In this document: piece after piece, positions 17,480 to 25,279 of the stretch
Layout of the letters: each line of letters opens with the position of its first letter
How positions within the stretch are numbered: position 1 is the stretch's first letter
Origin: an uncultured Caulobacterales bacterium
GTDB lineage: Bacteria; Pseudomonadota; Alphaproteobacteria; Caulobacterales; Maricaulaceae
NCBI GenBank assembly: GCA_947503715.1
Contig: CANNER010000001.1
Location: forward strand, 1,054,001-1,118,000
Reading direction: 5' to 3'
DNA: 64,000 nt
The notes under the pieces: generated by a model
What the model was told of the DNA's origin: nothing
Seen by the model: only the letters and a program-made list of their open reading frames with translations
Databases searched by the model: none
Program-made: the position numbers and the translations under genes

Positions 17480-17627
17480 GTGCAATTCGCGTACGCGAAA
17501 TGCACCGAGTCCCGCAGTCGCGCCTTCGGACAAGCCACGAGGATGTTAGTCTCGTGCTCCCTTTCAAGGCCCGGCGGTCACCGCTCGCCATAAAAGACCC
17601 AGCACAGTCCGGCGTCTCACCGCCGGA
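17480..17627. ncRNA. Candidate structured RNA or cluster of hairpins
   Basis: Three strong stems in under 150 bases: GTGCAATTCGC/GCGAAATGCAC with one mismatch (17480-17505), CACGAG/CTCGTG (17536-17556) and TCCGGCG/CGCCGGA (17608-17627). None is followed by a T-run, so they are not simple terminators. The strand is unknown. I could not match it to a known RNA family, so this is only a candidate. Confidence 0.25.
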
Positions 17628-17781
17628 TGCTCAGTCCCACCGTCTTTCAGTACCAGATAGAGAGCGCTACCCTGTCCCGTGTCTGAGAGAACATCTTAAA
17701 TATAGCGCGGGTTGAATAAGTGCGGGGTTATGTTTTTTATATATGGGGATTGACCACAAAACTGTGAGACTCCCATCGCAC

Positions 17782-17897
17782 TGTCATCCCGCACGTAGCG
17801 AAGCGAAGATGCGGGACCTATCGTCTGCAAACCCGAGCCCACGTTCTGTAACCGTTAGGCCCCGCATCTGCGGACAAAGCCCTTGTGCGGGGTGACA
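17782..17897. repeat. 116-bp dispersed repeat, copy A
   Basis: Begins TGTCATCCCGCAC and ends GTGCGGGGTGACA, so its ends are inverted copies; an inner pair GATGCGGGACC / GGCCCCGCATC repeats the theme. The same-length copy at 25049-25164 shares the left 37 bases almost exactly. Non-coding. Confidence 0.85.
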
Positions 17898-17980
17898 ATT
17901 AAGGTTGCTTAGACAATTTTAATTTACATAAAGTGTGGAGTTTAGTTTTCGATAAACGTGGATTGCCACCTTTCCCACCC

Positions 17981-18847
17981 TCAAGGCAGGGGAATAAACT
18001 CTTCCTCATCCCCCGGCACTTTCGGGAATCGTCCTTCTCGCCAATCCTCTTTCGCCTGCTCGATCCTTTGCTTCGAACTCGACGCGAAATTCCAGTCGAG
18101 GAATCGCTGGCCGAGAGTATCGCCGCCGATCATTGCAAAGCGCGTATCCTCCATCGCGGTCACGGTTTTCGCGGCGTCTGTGAGGACGGACATGGCGAAA
18201 ATGGGCGCTTCCTCGCCGTGAATATCCAAGCCGCCTTTGACGACATAAATCCCGCGTTCTTCGGCCTCGGGTAAATCCAATGATTGCCCGGCTTTCAGGT
18301 CCGCTTCTATATAAATATTGGGCGAGAAAGTCTTGACGGGTGAGGTCACACCGTAAGCACTGCCCATCATGACGCGCACCTTTACGCCCTCCACATCGAC
18401 CTGCGGAATGTCTTCCGCCGGATGGTGGTAAAAGGCGGGGTCCGTTTCCTCATGTTCTTCCGGCAGGGCGTGCCAGAGTTGTAGCCCGTGCATGGAATAG
18501 CCGGTCGCCCGCAATTCATCACGTGTGCGTTCCGAATGGACGATCCCCTTCCCCGCCACCATCAGGTTGATCCCGCCCGGCAAAATCGCCTGTGAATTGC
18601 CAAGACTGTCGCGATGATAAATCTCGCCCTCAAAAAGATAGGTCACGGTCGCCAGATTGATATGCGGATGCGGACGGACATTCATACCTTCCCCCGGTGC
18701 AAACTCGACAGGGCCGAAATGATCGAAGAATATCCACGGGCCAATCGCCCGCTGTTGAATGAAAGGCAGCGCGCGGCGCACTTCGAATTCGCCAATATCT
18801 TTTGCGCGCGGGTTGAGAACGGACTTGATTGCAACGCCTGTGGTCAT
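17981..18847 (-). CDS. Pirin family protein
   Basis: A bicupin of 288 residues. The N-terminal cupin carries the pirin metal set in GMNVRPHPHINLATVTYLFEG, with the His-x-His, a later His and a Glu (GIVHSER). RRALPF and WIFFDHFGP near the N-terminus are typical. Pirins are iron-binding and some have quercetinase activity or act as redox sensors. It is back to back with a GST gene across only 30 bases, so their promoters must be shared or overlap coding sequence. Confidence 0.92.
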   Translation of the reverse strand: MTTGVAIKSVLNPRAKDIGEFEVRRALPFIQQRAIGPWIFFDHFGPVEFAPGEGMNVRPHPHINLATVTYLFEGEIYHRDSLGNSQAILPGGINLMVAGKGIVHSERTRDELRATGYSMHGLQLWHALPEEHEETDPAFYHHPAEDIPQVDVEGVKVRVMMGSAYGVTSPVKTFSPNIYIEADLKAGQSLDLPEAEERGIYVVKGGLDIHGEEAPIFAMSVLTDAAKTVTAMEDTRFAMIGGDTLGQRFLDWNFASSSKQRIEQAKEDWREGRFPKVPGDEEEFIPLP

Positions 18848-18877
18848 ACTGTGCCTCTTGAAGATGGAGACCTGACT

Positions 18878-19510
18878 ATGCTGAAATTATACGATTGCAC
18901 AACCGCCCCCAGCCCCAGACGGACGCGTATGTTTCTCGCGGAAAAAGGGATTGCGTATGAGAACATCCAGGTCGACCTGACCAAGGGCGAGCAGATGAGC
19001 CCCGAATTCCGCGAGATCAATCCGGGCTGCACCGTTCCAGCTTTGGTTACAGAAGACGGTCACACCCTGACGGAAAATGCGGGGATTGCCGCCTATCTGG
19101 AAGCGCTGCATCCCGAACCTGCGCTTCTCGGCACAACGCCGATGGAGAAGGCGCAAGTGGCGACGTGGAATTGGCGGTGCGAGATGGGAGGATTGATGTC
19201 GGCGGCGGAAGCCCTGCGCAATAGCTCCCCCGCGATGAAAGACCGCGCGCTTCCGGGGCCGAAGAACATCCCGCAAATTCCGGAATTGGCGGAACGCGGA
19301 TTGATGAAACTCGGATGGTTTTTTAAAACGCTGGACCGTCAGCTTACCGCGAATGAATTTGTCGCGGGTGACAGCTATTCCGTGGCGGATATTACGGCGA
19401 CGGTGGTCGTCGATTTTGGCCGCTGGGTAAAAGTCACGCCGGAAGAGGACCAGACCGCCCTCCTCGCTTGGCATGCGCGGATGAAGGATCGGCCCAGCTA
19501 CAAAGCATAA
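18878..19510 (+). CDS. Glutathione S-transferase family protein
   Basis: The 210-residue protein has a thioredoxin-like domain (CTTAPSPRRTRMFLAEKG; INPGCTVPALVTEDGHTLTE) and a helical C-domain with the conserved SVADITATV. The ATG at 18878 has TGGAGA 7 bases upstream and is preferred to longer frames, which run through pirin antisense sequence. It diverges from pirin, which suggests joint control under oxidative or electrophile stress; that link is inference. Confidence 0.9.
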   Translation: MLKLYDCTTAPSPRRTRMFLAEKGIAYENIQVDLTKGEQMSPEFREINPGCTVPALVTEDGHTLTENAGIAAYLEALHPEPALLGTTPMEKAQVATWNWRCEMGGLMSAAEALRNSSPAMKDRALPGPKNIPQIPELAERGLMKLGWFFKTLDRQLTANEFVAGDSYSVADITATVVVDFGRWVKVTPEEDQTALLAWHARMKDRPSYKA

Positions 19511-19513
19511 AAG

Positions 19514-21172
19514 CTATTCCGCTTGATAGACGGGTTCACCATTAATCCAGGTCTGCAGGACTTGGATATCTTTGAGAGTAGCGGGCGCGACCGCCGTCGG
19601 GTCCGCATCCAGTACGACGAAGTCCGCCCATTTCCCCGCTTCCAGCGAGCCCAGCGCGTCCTCTTGAAACGCGCCATAGGCGTTGGTTAGGGTCATGGCT
19701 TTCAGCGCTTCTTCGACGGAAAGGGCCTGCTCGGCATACCAGCCACCGGGCGGGGTGCCGTCCAGTTTGGCGCGCGTCACAGCAAAATAAAGCGTCTCCA
19801 TGGGTGTCCAAGGCTCGCCCGGCATGTCGGAATTTAGCATCAACTCTCCGCCAGCATTCAAAATCCGCTGCCACGCATAGGCGTGTTGGATACGTTCCGC
19901 CCCGACGCGGTCTTCGGCCCAACCGCTGTCACCAACGGCGTGAGAGGATTGAACGGAGGAGAGGATTTTCAAATCTGCAACACGGTCGTAGTAATCGGGC
20001 AGGACGACTTGCGCATGTTCAATCCGCCAGCGACTAAATGCATCGCCGTCCAGCGCGGACTCGTAAATATCGAGCGTGCGGTTATTTCCCTCATCGCCAA
20101 TGGCATGAACGGCCATTTGGAAGCCTTTCGCCTGCGCCTCATTCGCGAGGGTTTGCAGTTTTTCGGGCGAGATACGTTCCGTCGGGCGGGCCGCGTCCGG
20201 CTTGTCCGAATAGGGTTTCGCCATCAGCGCGGTGCGGGAACCGAGCGAACCGTCATAGAAAATCTTGATGCTGCGAATGTCCAGCCAGTCCTGCGGATCA
20301 TCCGAAATACCGGCTGCGAACCAGTCCGCTATCAGCGCATCATTATTTCCGTCCAGCAGGCCATAAACGCGGGCGGGTAGCGCGTCCTTTGCTCGCAGGG
20401 ATTTAAACGCCGCGACGTCGAGCGGCTCCATGCCCGCCTCGTGAATAGACGTGACACCCGCCGCCGCCATCGTTTCCAGCGCGGCGATAATCGCCTCCTC
20501 CCGCATCGCCTGATCGGGCTGAGGAATATGTTGATCGACGAGGTCCTGTGCGAGGGTCAGCATGACACCTGTGGGCGACCCGTCTTCGCGGCGGAGGATG
20601 TCGCCGACTTCTGGGTCCGGTGTGTCCGCATTGAGGCCCGCGATCTCCAGCGCTTTGCCGTTATAAAAGCCGCCAAAGCCGTGCAGGCTTTCCAGTGCTA
20701 CCGGGTTATCGGGAAAGGCCGCGTCCAGCGCCGCGCGATCGGGATAACCGCGAGTGGCAAACTCGCCCTCGTCCCAGCCCTGCCCGATGAGCCACACTCC
20801 GGCTTTCGGATTGGGAAAGCGCGCCTGCAACAGCGCGACCATTTCCTCGACCGTTTCTGCACCGACCAGGTCTGCCTTAATCCGGTCCATCCCAAATTCC
20901 CGCACATGGGCGTGGCTGTCGATGAATCCCGGCACAATCGTCCGACCCGCCAGGTCGATGACGCGTGCGTCTGGATATTGATCCAGCAAGGCCACATCGC
21001 CGATGGCCGTAATGCCGCCATCCTCGCCCAACACCATCGCAGCCGCTCTCGGCTGCGCATCATTCATCGTGATGATATTGCCTTTTATCGCGACGACCTC
21101 AGATCTGTCTTGCGTCTCGGCAGCACAGGCCGAGAGCGCCAACAGGCTCGCACATATCATTAGATGTCGCAT
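19514..21172 (-). CDS. Amidohydrolase family 3 (YtcJ-like), lipoprotein
   Basis: The start at 21172 opens a lipoprotein signal (LLALSACAAE) and has GGAGAGAG upstream; the longer frame adds 23 residues that would block the signal. The enzyme has the metal motif GFIDSHAHV, a carboxylate-rich middle, AVHAIGDEGN, RIEHAQVV and SDMPGEPWTP. YtcJ/NfdA-type members hydrolyse N-substituted formamides or related amides. The C-terminal MTLTNAYGAFQEDALGSLE strand is typical of the composite domain. It converges on the upstream GST gene with a 3-base gap. Confidence 0.9.
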   Translation of the reverse strand: MRHLMICASLLALSACAAETQDRSEVVAIKGNIITMNDAQPRAAAMVLGEDGGITAIGDVALLDQYPDARVIDLAGRTIVPGFIDSHAHVREFGMDRIKADLVGAETVEEMVALLQARFPNPKAGVWLIGQGWDEGEFATRGYPDRAALDAAFPDNPVALESLHGFGGFYNGKALEIAGLNADTPDPEVGDILRREDGSPTGVMLTLAQDLVDQHIPQPDQAMREEAIIAALETMAAAGVTSIHEAGMEPLDVAAFKSLRAKDALPARVYGLLDGNNDALIADWFAAGISDDPQDWLDIRSIKIFYDGSLGSRTALMAKPYSDKPDAARPTERISPEKLQTLANEAQAKGFQMAVHAIGDEGNNRTLDIYESALDGDAFSRWRIEHAQVVLPDYYDRVADLKILSSVQSSHAVGDSGWAEDRVGAERIQHAYAWQRILNAGGELMLNSDMPGEPWTPMETLYFAVTRAKLDGTPPGGWYAEQALSVEEALKAMTLTNAYGAFQEDALGSLEAGKWADFVVLDADPTAVAPATLKDIQVLQTWINGEPVYQAE

Positions 21173-21260
21173 ATTCTCTCTCCTCGACCCCGCGCATTCG
21201 CATAAACCATATGCAGTCTCGGACGTTGGGAGGGAAGCCATTCCGTGCTAGCAAAATCGC

Positions 21261-22046
21261 ATGACCCAGAAGACCTATCACCATAAACCGGAATTGAAAC
21301 AGCGCCGCCGTCCGATCAAGGCGTTCAAACATTTCCGAAAACTCATCGCGAATAAGGAAGACACGTCGCAGGTTTTCAAAGTCATCGAAGCCCTGAACGG
21401 CGATAGTTTTCAGAAATCATTTCTGAAATTTGCGAATTCCGAGCGAGGCCAGCAGCGCTTGGCCGAGCGTCGCTATCTTCCACCGCTTCTCGACGATCAT
21501 AATTGGTTGCGCTCCCTTCCCGATGGAAGCTTGGGTCGCGCTTATGTAGAGTTTATGTCGCGCGAAGGTCTAACGGCTCAAGGGCTCGTCGATGAATATG
21601 CGACGTCGGAAATTGACCGTGACTTCGGCGATGAGGATATGAATCTTTACGGCGACCGCTTGCGTGATACGCATGATATGCTGCATGTCCTGACGGGGTT
21701 TGGCCGTGACGCTCTGGGTGAAGCCTCTGTCCTCGGCTATAGCTATGCCCAACATGGCGGTCCGGGCGTCATCTTCATCGCTTATGGTGCGGCGTGGGAA
21801 GTCAGGAAATCCGCCCCGAAGGGTGCCCCCGTGTTGAAATCCATCCATGAAGCCCGCCGCATTGGCAAAGCCGCTCAAGATATCGTCTATCATGACCTGA
21901 TGGAATTACTGCCGATGCAGTTGGATGCTGTGCGTGAAAAGCTGGGCATCGAAATGCCGACGAAATATCACGAAGTCCACGCCATGATGCGCGATAACGG
22001 AATAGACCCTTACGGCGTGATCGGTGCGGAACCCGTCGCGGCCTAA
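21261..22046 (+). CDS. Coq4 family protein (ubiquinone biosynthesis)
   Basis: This 261-residue protein has the Coq4 zinc signature HDxxH-x11-E as His138, Asp139, His142 and Glu154. Coq4 organises the ubiquinone-synthesis complex and has recently been tied to C1 decarboxylation and hydroxylation of the ring. A basic N-terminus may bind the membrane surface. No other ubi gene is in the window. Its stop shares the four bases CTAA with the stop of the convergent carbonic-anhydrase gene. Confidence 0.88.
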   Translation: MTQKTYHHKPELKQRRRPIKAFKHFRKLIANKEDTSQVFKVIEALNGDSFQKSFLKFANSERGQQRLAERRYLPPLLDDHNWLRSLPDGSLGRAYVEFMSREGLTAQGLVDEYATSEIDRDFGDEDMNLYGDRLRDTHDMLHVLTGFGRDALGEASVLGYSYAQHGGPGVIFIAYGAAWEVRKSAPKGAPVLKSIHEARRIGKAAQDIVYHDLMELLPMQLDAVREKLGIEMPTKYHEVHAMMRDNGIDPYGVIGAEPVAA

Positions 22047-22663
22047 GCCTCAATCAGTTTGAACTCACCGGTGTCGTCCGCGAGTTTTAACTCTGCTTTT
22101 GTAATCGAAAAATAAGCCCCCTGTAGAGTCAGCGTGCCCCTTTCGACGCGTTCTCGAATAAAATCATAGGTCATCAAATTTTTCAGAGATTGGCGAACGG
22201 ATTCTAACTCCATCGCGCCCTGTATATCGGTTTCAAACTCGCCGCTTTCAATCAAGCGTTCATGGACGTGATTGATTTGACCCAGCCATTTATTGACGTA
22301 ACCGCCTTTTGGATCGCGTCCCAATCCGGCGATGCAGCCCGCAATCCCGCCGCAGCTTTCGTGCCCCATCACGACAATCATATCGACGCCGATGACGGTC
22401 ACAGCATATTCGACTGCCGCCATTGTGCAGCAATAATCATCGCCCAGATCATCCGGCGGGACGAGATTGGCGACATTGCGCGCCACAAACATCTGCCCCG
22501 GATAGGCATGAAAAATATCGGTCGGGTCCACACGGCTATCCGCACATCCGATCAGCATGATATCGGGATGCTGGCCATGAAGTCCCAGTTCCTCATACAG
22601 CGCTTTCTGATCCACATATCCCTCAGACCTGAATGCCTGATAGCCTTTGACGAGTCGTTCCAT
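22043..22663 (-). CDS. Beta-class carbonic anhydrase
   Basis: Zinc ligands Cys40, His101 and Cys104 and the catalytic pair Asp42/Arg44 are in IGCADSRVDP and MGHESCGGI. It interconverts CO2 and bicarbonate in the cytoplasm, feeding carboxylases and pH balance. The 206-residue length is typical of bacterial beta enzymes. It converges on coq4 with a 4-base overlap and diverges from the desaturase gene. Confidence 0.94.
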   Translation of the reverse strand: MERLVKGYQAFRSEGYVDQKALYEELGLHGQHPDIMLIGCADSRVDPTDIFHAYPGQMFVARNVANLVPPDDLGDDYCCTMAAVEYAVTVIGVDMIVVMGHESCGGIAGCIAGLGRDPKGGYVNKWLGQINHVHERLIESGEFETDIQGAMELESVRQSLKNLMTYDFIRERVERGTLTLQGAYFSITKAELKLADDTGEFKLIEA

Positions 22664-22755
22664 GACCCGCTTTTTTCGCGTCCATGCAGGAACGTCAAGC
22701 CATGTGCGGGAATGTGCCGTTGACAGATGGGGGCTCGCGGGCGCATCTTTCAGTC

Positions 22756-23664
22756 ATGGGACACGCCATTGATTATATTCCGAAGGAAGAGGTCCGCCGC
22801 CTGGCGAAGCGGTCCGACCTCTGGGGCGCCTGGCTGACACTTCACGTTTGGGGCATTATTGCACTGGCCGTTACCGTCTATATCATCTTTCCCAATCCGT
22901 TTGTTTTTGCGGCAAGTTTCCTCATCATTGGCTCGAGACAACATGGCTTGTCTATCCTCGCCCATGATACGGCGCATGGCGTCATGTTTCAAAACCGGAA
23001 ACTGAACGAATTTGTCGGCAAATACCTTCTCGCCGCGCCCTATGGCGGCGACATGATCGCCTATCGTCATTATCACCTGAAACATCATCGCCATACACAA
23101 TCAGAAAACGATCCGGACCTCCCGCTTTCAGCCAAATTCCCGACAACAAAAGCCAGTTTGAGACGAAAGTTCCTGCGGGACATTACAGGACGCACCTACC
23201 TGAGATTACGCATCGCGGCTTGGAAAATGCGCAAGGGGGGAGAGAAAGTGGAAGGCTCTGACGCGTTTCAGAAATCCTCGCCCATTCCATTTTTCGTCAG
23301 TAATGCGATCCTCTTCGGCATTTTCATCTTGATCGGCCATCCTTGGCTTTATCTCACACTCTGGCTTCTCCCCATGTGGACGTGGATGTTTGCCGTGCTG
23401 CGCCTGCGCAATATTGCCGAACATGCGGTGACGACCAATGACGATAATCCGCTCACCCATGCGCGGACAACACACGCCAATGTGATAGAACGCATCCTGT
23501 TCGCGCCCTATTGGGTCAATTACCACGTGGAACATCACGCCTATATGTTTGTGCCTTGCTATCGTCTGAAAGCCCTGCACAAAGCGATGGTCGCGAACGG
23601 GCATGCGCCCGATATGGAAATTCAGAATGATTATGGGGCGGTGCTCAAACTTGCCTCTGCTTAA
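22756..23664 (+). CDS. Membrane fatty-acid desaturase family protein
   Basis: Three histidine boxes bind the di-iron centre: HDTAH, HLKHHRH and HVEHHAY. Pairs of hydrophobic helices (for example LTLHVWGIIALAVTVYIIF and the segment after the second box) give the usual four-helix plan. It probably places a double bond in acyl chains or carotenoid-like lipids at the inner membrane. The ATG at 22756 lacks a good ribosome site; in-frame ATGs at 22684 and 22702 are alternatives. It is followed after 11 bases by an M28 peptidase gene. Confidence 0.9.
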   Translation: MGHAIDYIPKEEVRRLAKRSDLWGAWLTLHVWGIIALAVTVYIIFPNPFVFAASFLIIGSRQHGLSILAHDTAHGVMFQNRKLNEFVGKYLLAAPYGGDMIAYRHYHLKHHRHTQSENDPDLPLSAKFPTTKASLRRKFLRDITGRTYLRLRIAAWKMRKGGEKVEGSDAFQKSSPIPFFVSNAILFGIFILIGHPWLYLTLWLLPMWTWMFAVLRLRNIAEHAVTTNDDNPLTHARTTHANVIERILFAPYWVNYHVEHHAYMFVPCYRLKALHKAMVANGHAPDMEIQNDYGAVLKLASA

Positions 23665-23675
23665 GAGGATATAGA

Positions 23676-25034
23676 ATGAAACGTCTTGCACTCGCCGCCA
23701 CACTCTTGCTCGGTGTCTCCACCGCTTCTGCGCAGAATTACGGCCCACCGTCCGAAGTCCAAGACCTCTATTCCGTTGCCGTCGAGCCTTCTGCCGACCG
23801 CATCCAAGCCGACATCCAGACCCTCGTCGATTTCGGCACACGCCACACACTGTCCGAGACCGAGAGCGAAACGCGCGGCATTGGCGCGGCGCGGCGCTGG
23901 ATATTCGCAGAGTTCGAGAAAATCTCGGCAGAGTGCGGCGGCTGTCTGGAAGTCATCTATGTCAGCGACACTATTGAAGGGGAAAGACGTATTCCCAACC
24001 CCACTGAGGTCGTCTCCGTCCTCGCCATTCAACGCGGCTCCCTCGACCCGAACCGTTACGTTATGATGAGCGGCGATATTGATAGCCGCGTCACGGACCC
24101 GCTTGACGGGACGGATGACAGTCCCGGCGCGAATGATAACGCGTCCGGCATGGCCGGCACGATTGAGGCCGCGCGTATCCTGTCCAAGCGCAAATATGCC
24201 GGCAGCATCATCTATGCGGGCTTGTCCGGCGAAGAACAGGGATTATTCGGCGGCAAAATCGTCGCGGATTATGCGCTGGCGCAAGGCTGGGAGATTAAGG
24301 GCGTCCTGAACAACGATATGATTTCCAACATTACGGGCATAGACGGCGTGACGAATAATTCGACCGTCCGCGTGTTTTCCGAAGGCACCCGCGCCAATGA
24401 AACCGAAGCCGAAGCCCGCGCCCGCCGTTTCACGGGCGGCGAAGTGGACAGCCCGTCCCGCAATCTCGCGCGCTATGTTAAATCACAGGGCGACCAATAT
24501 CTCACTAATCTCGACATCATGATGGTCTACCGCCTCGACCGCTTCGGCCGCGGCGGTCATCACCGCCCCTTCAATGTCGTCGGCATCCCCGGCATCCGCA
24601 TCATGGAAACGCACGAACATTATGACCGCCAGCATCAGGATTTGCGGACAGAAAATGGTACTGAGTACGGCGACACGATGGAGGGCGTCGACTCTGTCTA
24701 TGCAGCCAAACTCACGGCCCTGAACGCCATCACCCTCGCAGGGATGGCGGGTGCGCCGCCCTTCCCCGCTAATGTCGAAGCCTCAGGCGCGGTGCAGCCT
24801 TCCGCCAAACTTGAATGGGAAACGCCGCCCAATGGCTCGAACCTCGCGGGATATCGTGTGCATTGGCGTATGACGACAGAACCGGAATGGACGCATTCGC
24901 GCTTTGTCGGGAAAGTGAATGAATGGACCTTCGAGAATTTGGTGATTGATAATTACTTTTTCGGCGTGAGTGCGGTGGCGAAGGATGGAAGTGAGACTCC
25001 GGTTGTGTTCCCGGGCGCTGCGGGGCGGTTTTAG
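23676..25034 (+). CDS. M28-family peptidase with C-terminal FN3-like domain
   Basis: A signal peptide (cleavage near STASAQN) precedes an M28 core with GANDNASGM (bridging Asp), LSGEEQGLFGG (Glu pair), LNNDMIS and a late His in HEHYDR. At the first metal site the sequence is SGDIDSR where most M28 enzymes have His-x-Asp. A fibronectin-III-like tail (about residues 370-450) follows. AGAGGATATAGA supplies the ribosome site. The role is secreted peptide breakdown; the altered first ligand makes activity less certain. Confidence 0.85.
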   Translation: MKRLALAATLLLGVSTASAQNYGPPSEVQDLYSVAVEPSADRIQADIQTLVDFGTRHTLSETESETRGIGAARRWIFAEFEKISAECGGCLEVIYVSDTIEGERRIPNPTEVVSVLAIQRGSLDPNRYVMMSGDIDSRVTDPLDGTDDSPGANDNASGMAGTIEAARILSKRKYAGSIIYAGLSGEEQGLFGGKIVADYALAQGWEIKGVLNNDMISNITGIDGVTNNSTVRVFSEGTRANETEAEARARRFTGGEVDSPSRNLARYVKSQGDQYLTNLDIMMVYRLDRFGRGGHHRPFNVVGIPGIRIMETHEHYDRQHQDLRTENGTEYGDTMEGVDSVYAAKLTALNAITLAGMAGAPPFPANVEASGAVQPSAKLEWETPPNGSNLAGYRVHWRMTTEPEWTHSRFVGKVNEWTFENLVIDNYFFGVSAVAKDGSETPVVFPGAAGRF

Positions 25035-25048
25035 CGTCATTAAACAGG

Positions 25049-25164
25049 TGTCATCCCGCACGCAGCGAAGCGAAGATGCGGGACCTGCCGTTTGCAGAAC
25101 GCAGGCTTGCTAGAGTAACCGATAGGTCCCGCATCTGCGCCTTTCAGGCTTGTACGGGATGACA
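25049..25164. repeat. 116-bp dispersed repeat, copy B
   Basis: Same length and ends as copy A (TGTCATCCCGCAC... GGGATGACA). It lies in the 245-base spacer between the M28 gene and the amidohydrolase fusion. It may end transcription of the M28 gene through its long hairpin. Confidence 0.85.
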
Positions 25165-25279
25165 TCGTAATAAAATTGAACTTACTCTTAACCCGCTCTT
25201 TCCCCTCTCACGCGAAAAGGCATGATTTACCTCTGCCCTTCCCCCACAACACATTTAAATTGAAAATCGAGGCTTCCTG

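Larger units (their letters stand above)
17207..17980. other. Long non-coding spacer with hairpins and a dispersed repeat
   Basis: No convincing coding frame: the open frames here lack start signals and conserved-looking motifs. It holds a set of strong hairpins (17480-17627) and one 116-bp dispersed repeat (17782-17897). The minus-strand part nearest 17206 is the leader of the MDR gene. Confidence 0.6.

Noticed and set aside
17199-17715. Several overlapping open frames in the 17.2-17.7 kb spacer
   Set aside because: No conserved motifs, no ribosome sites, and they overlap each other on both strands.
20441-21163. 240-codon plus-strand frame opposite the amidohydrolase
   Set aside because: Shadow of the lipoprotein enzyme on the other strand; no motif.
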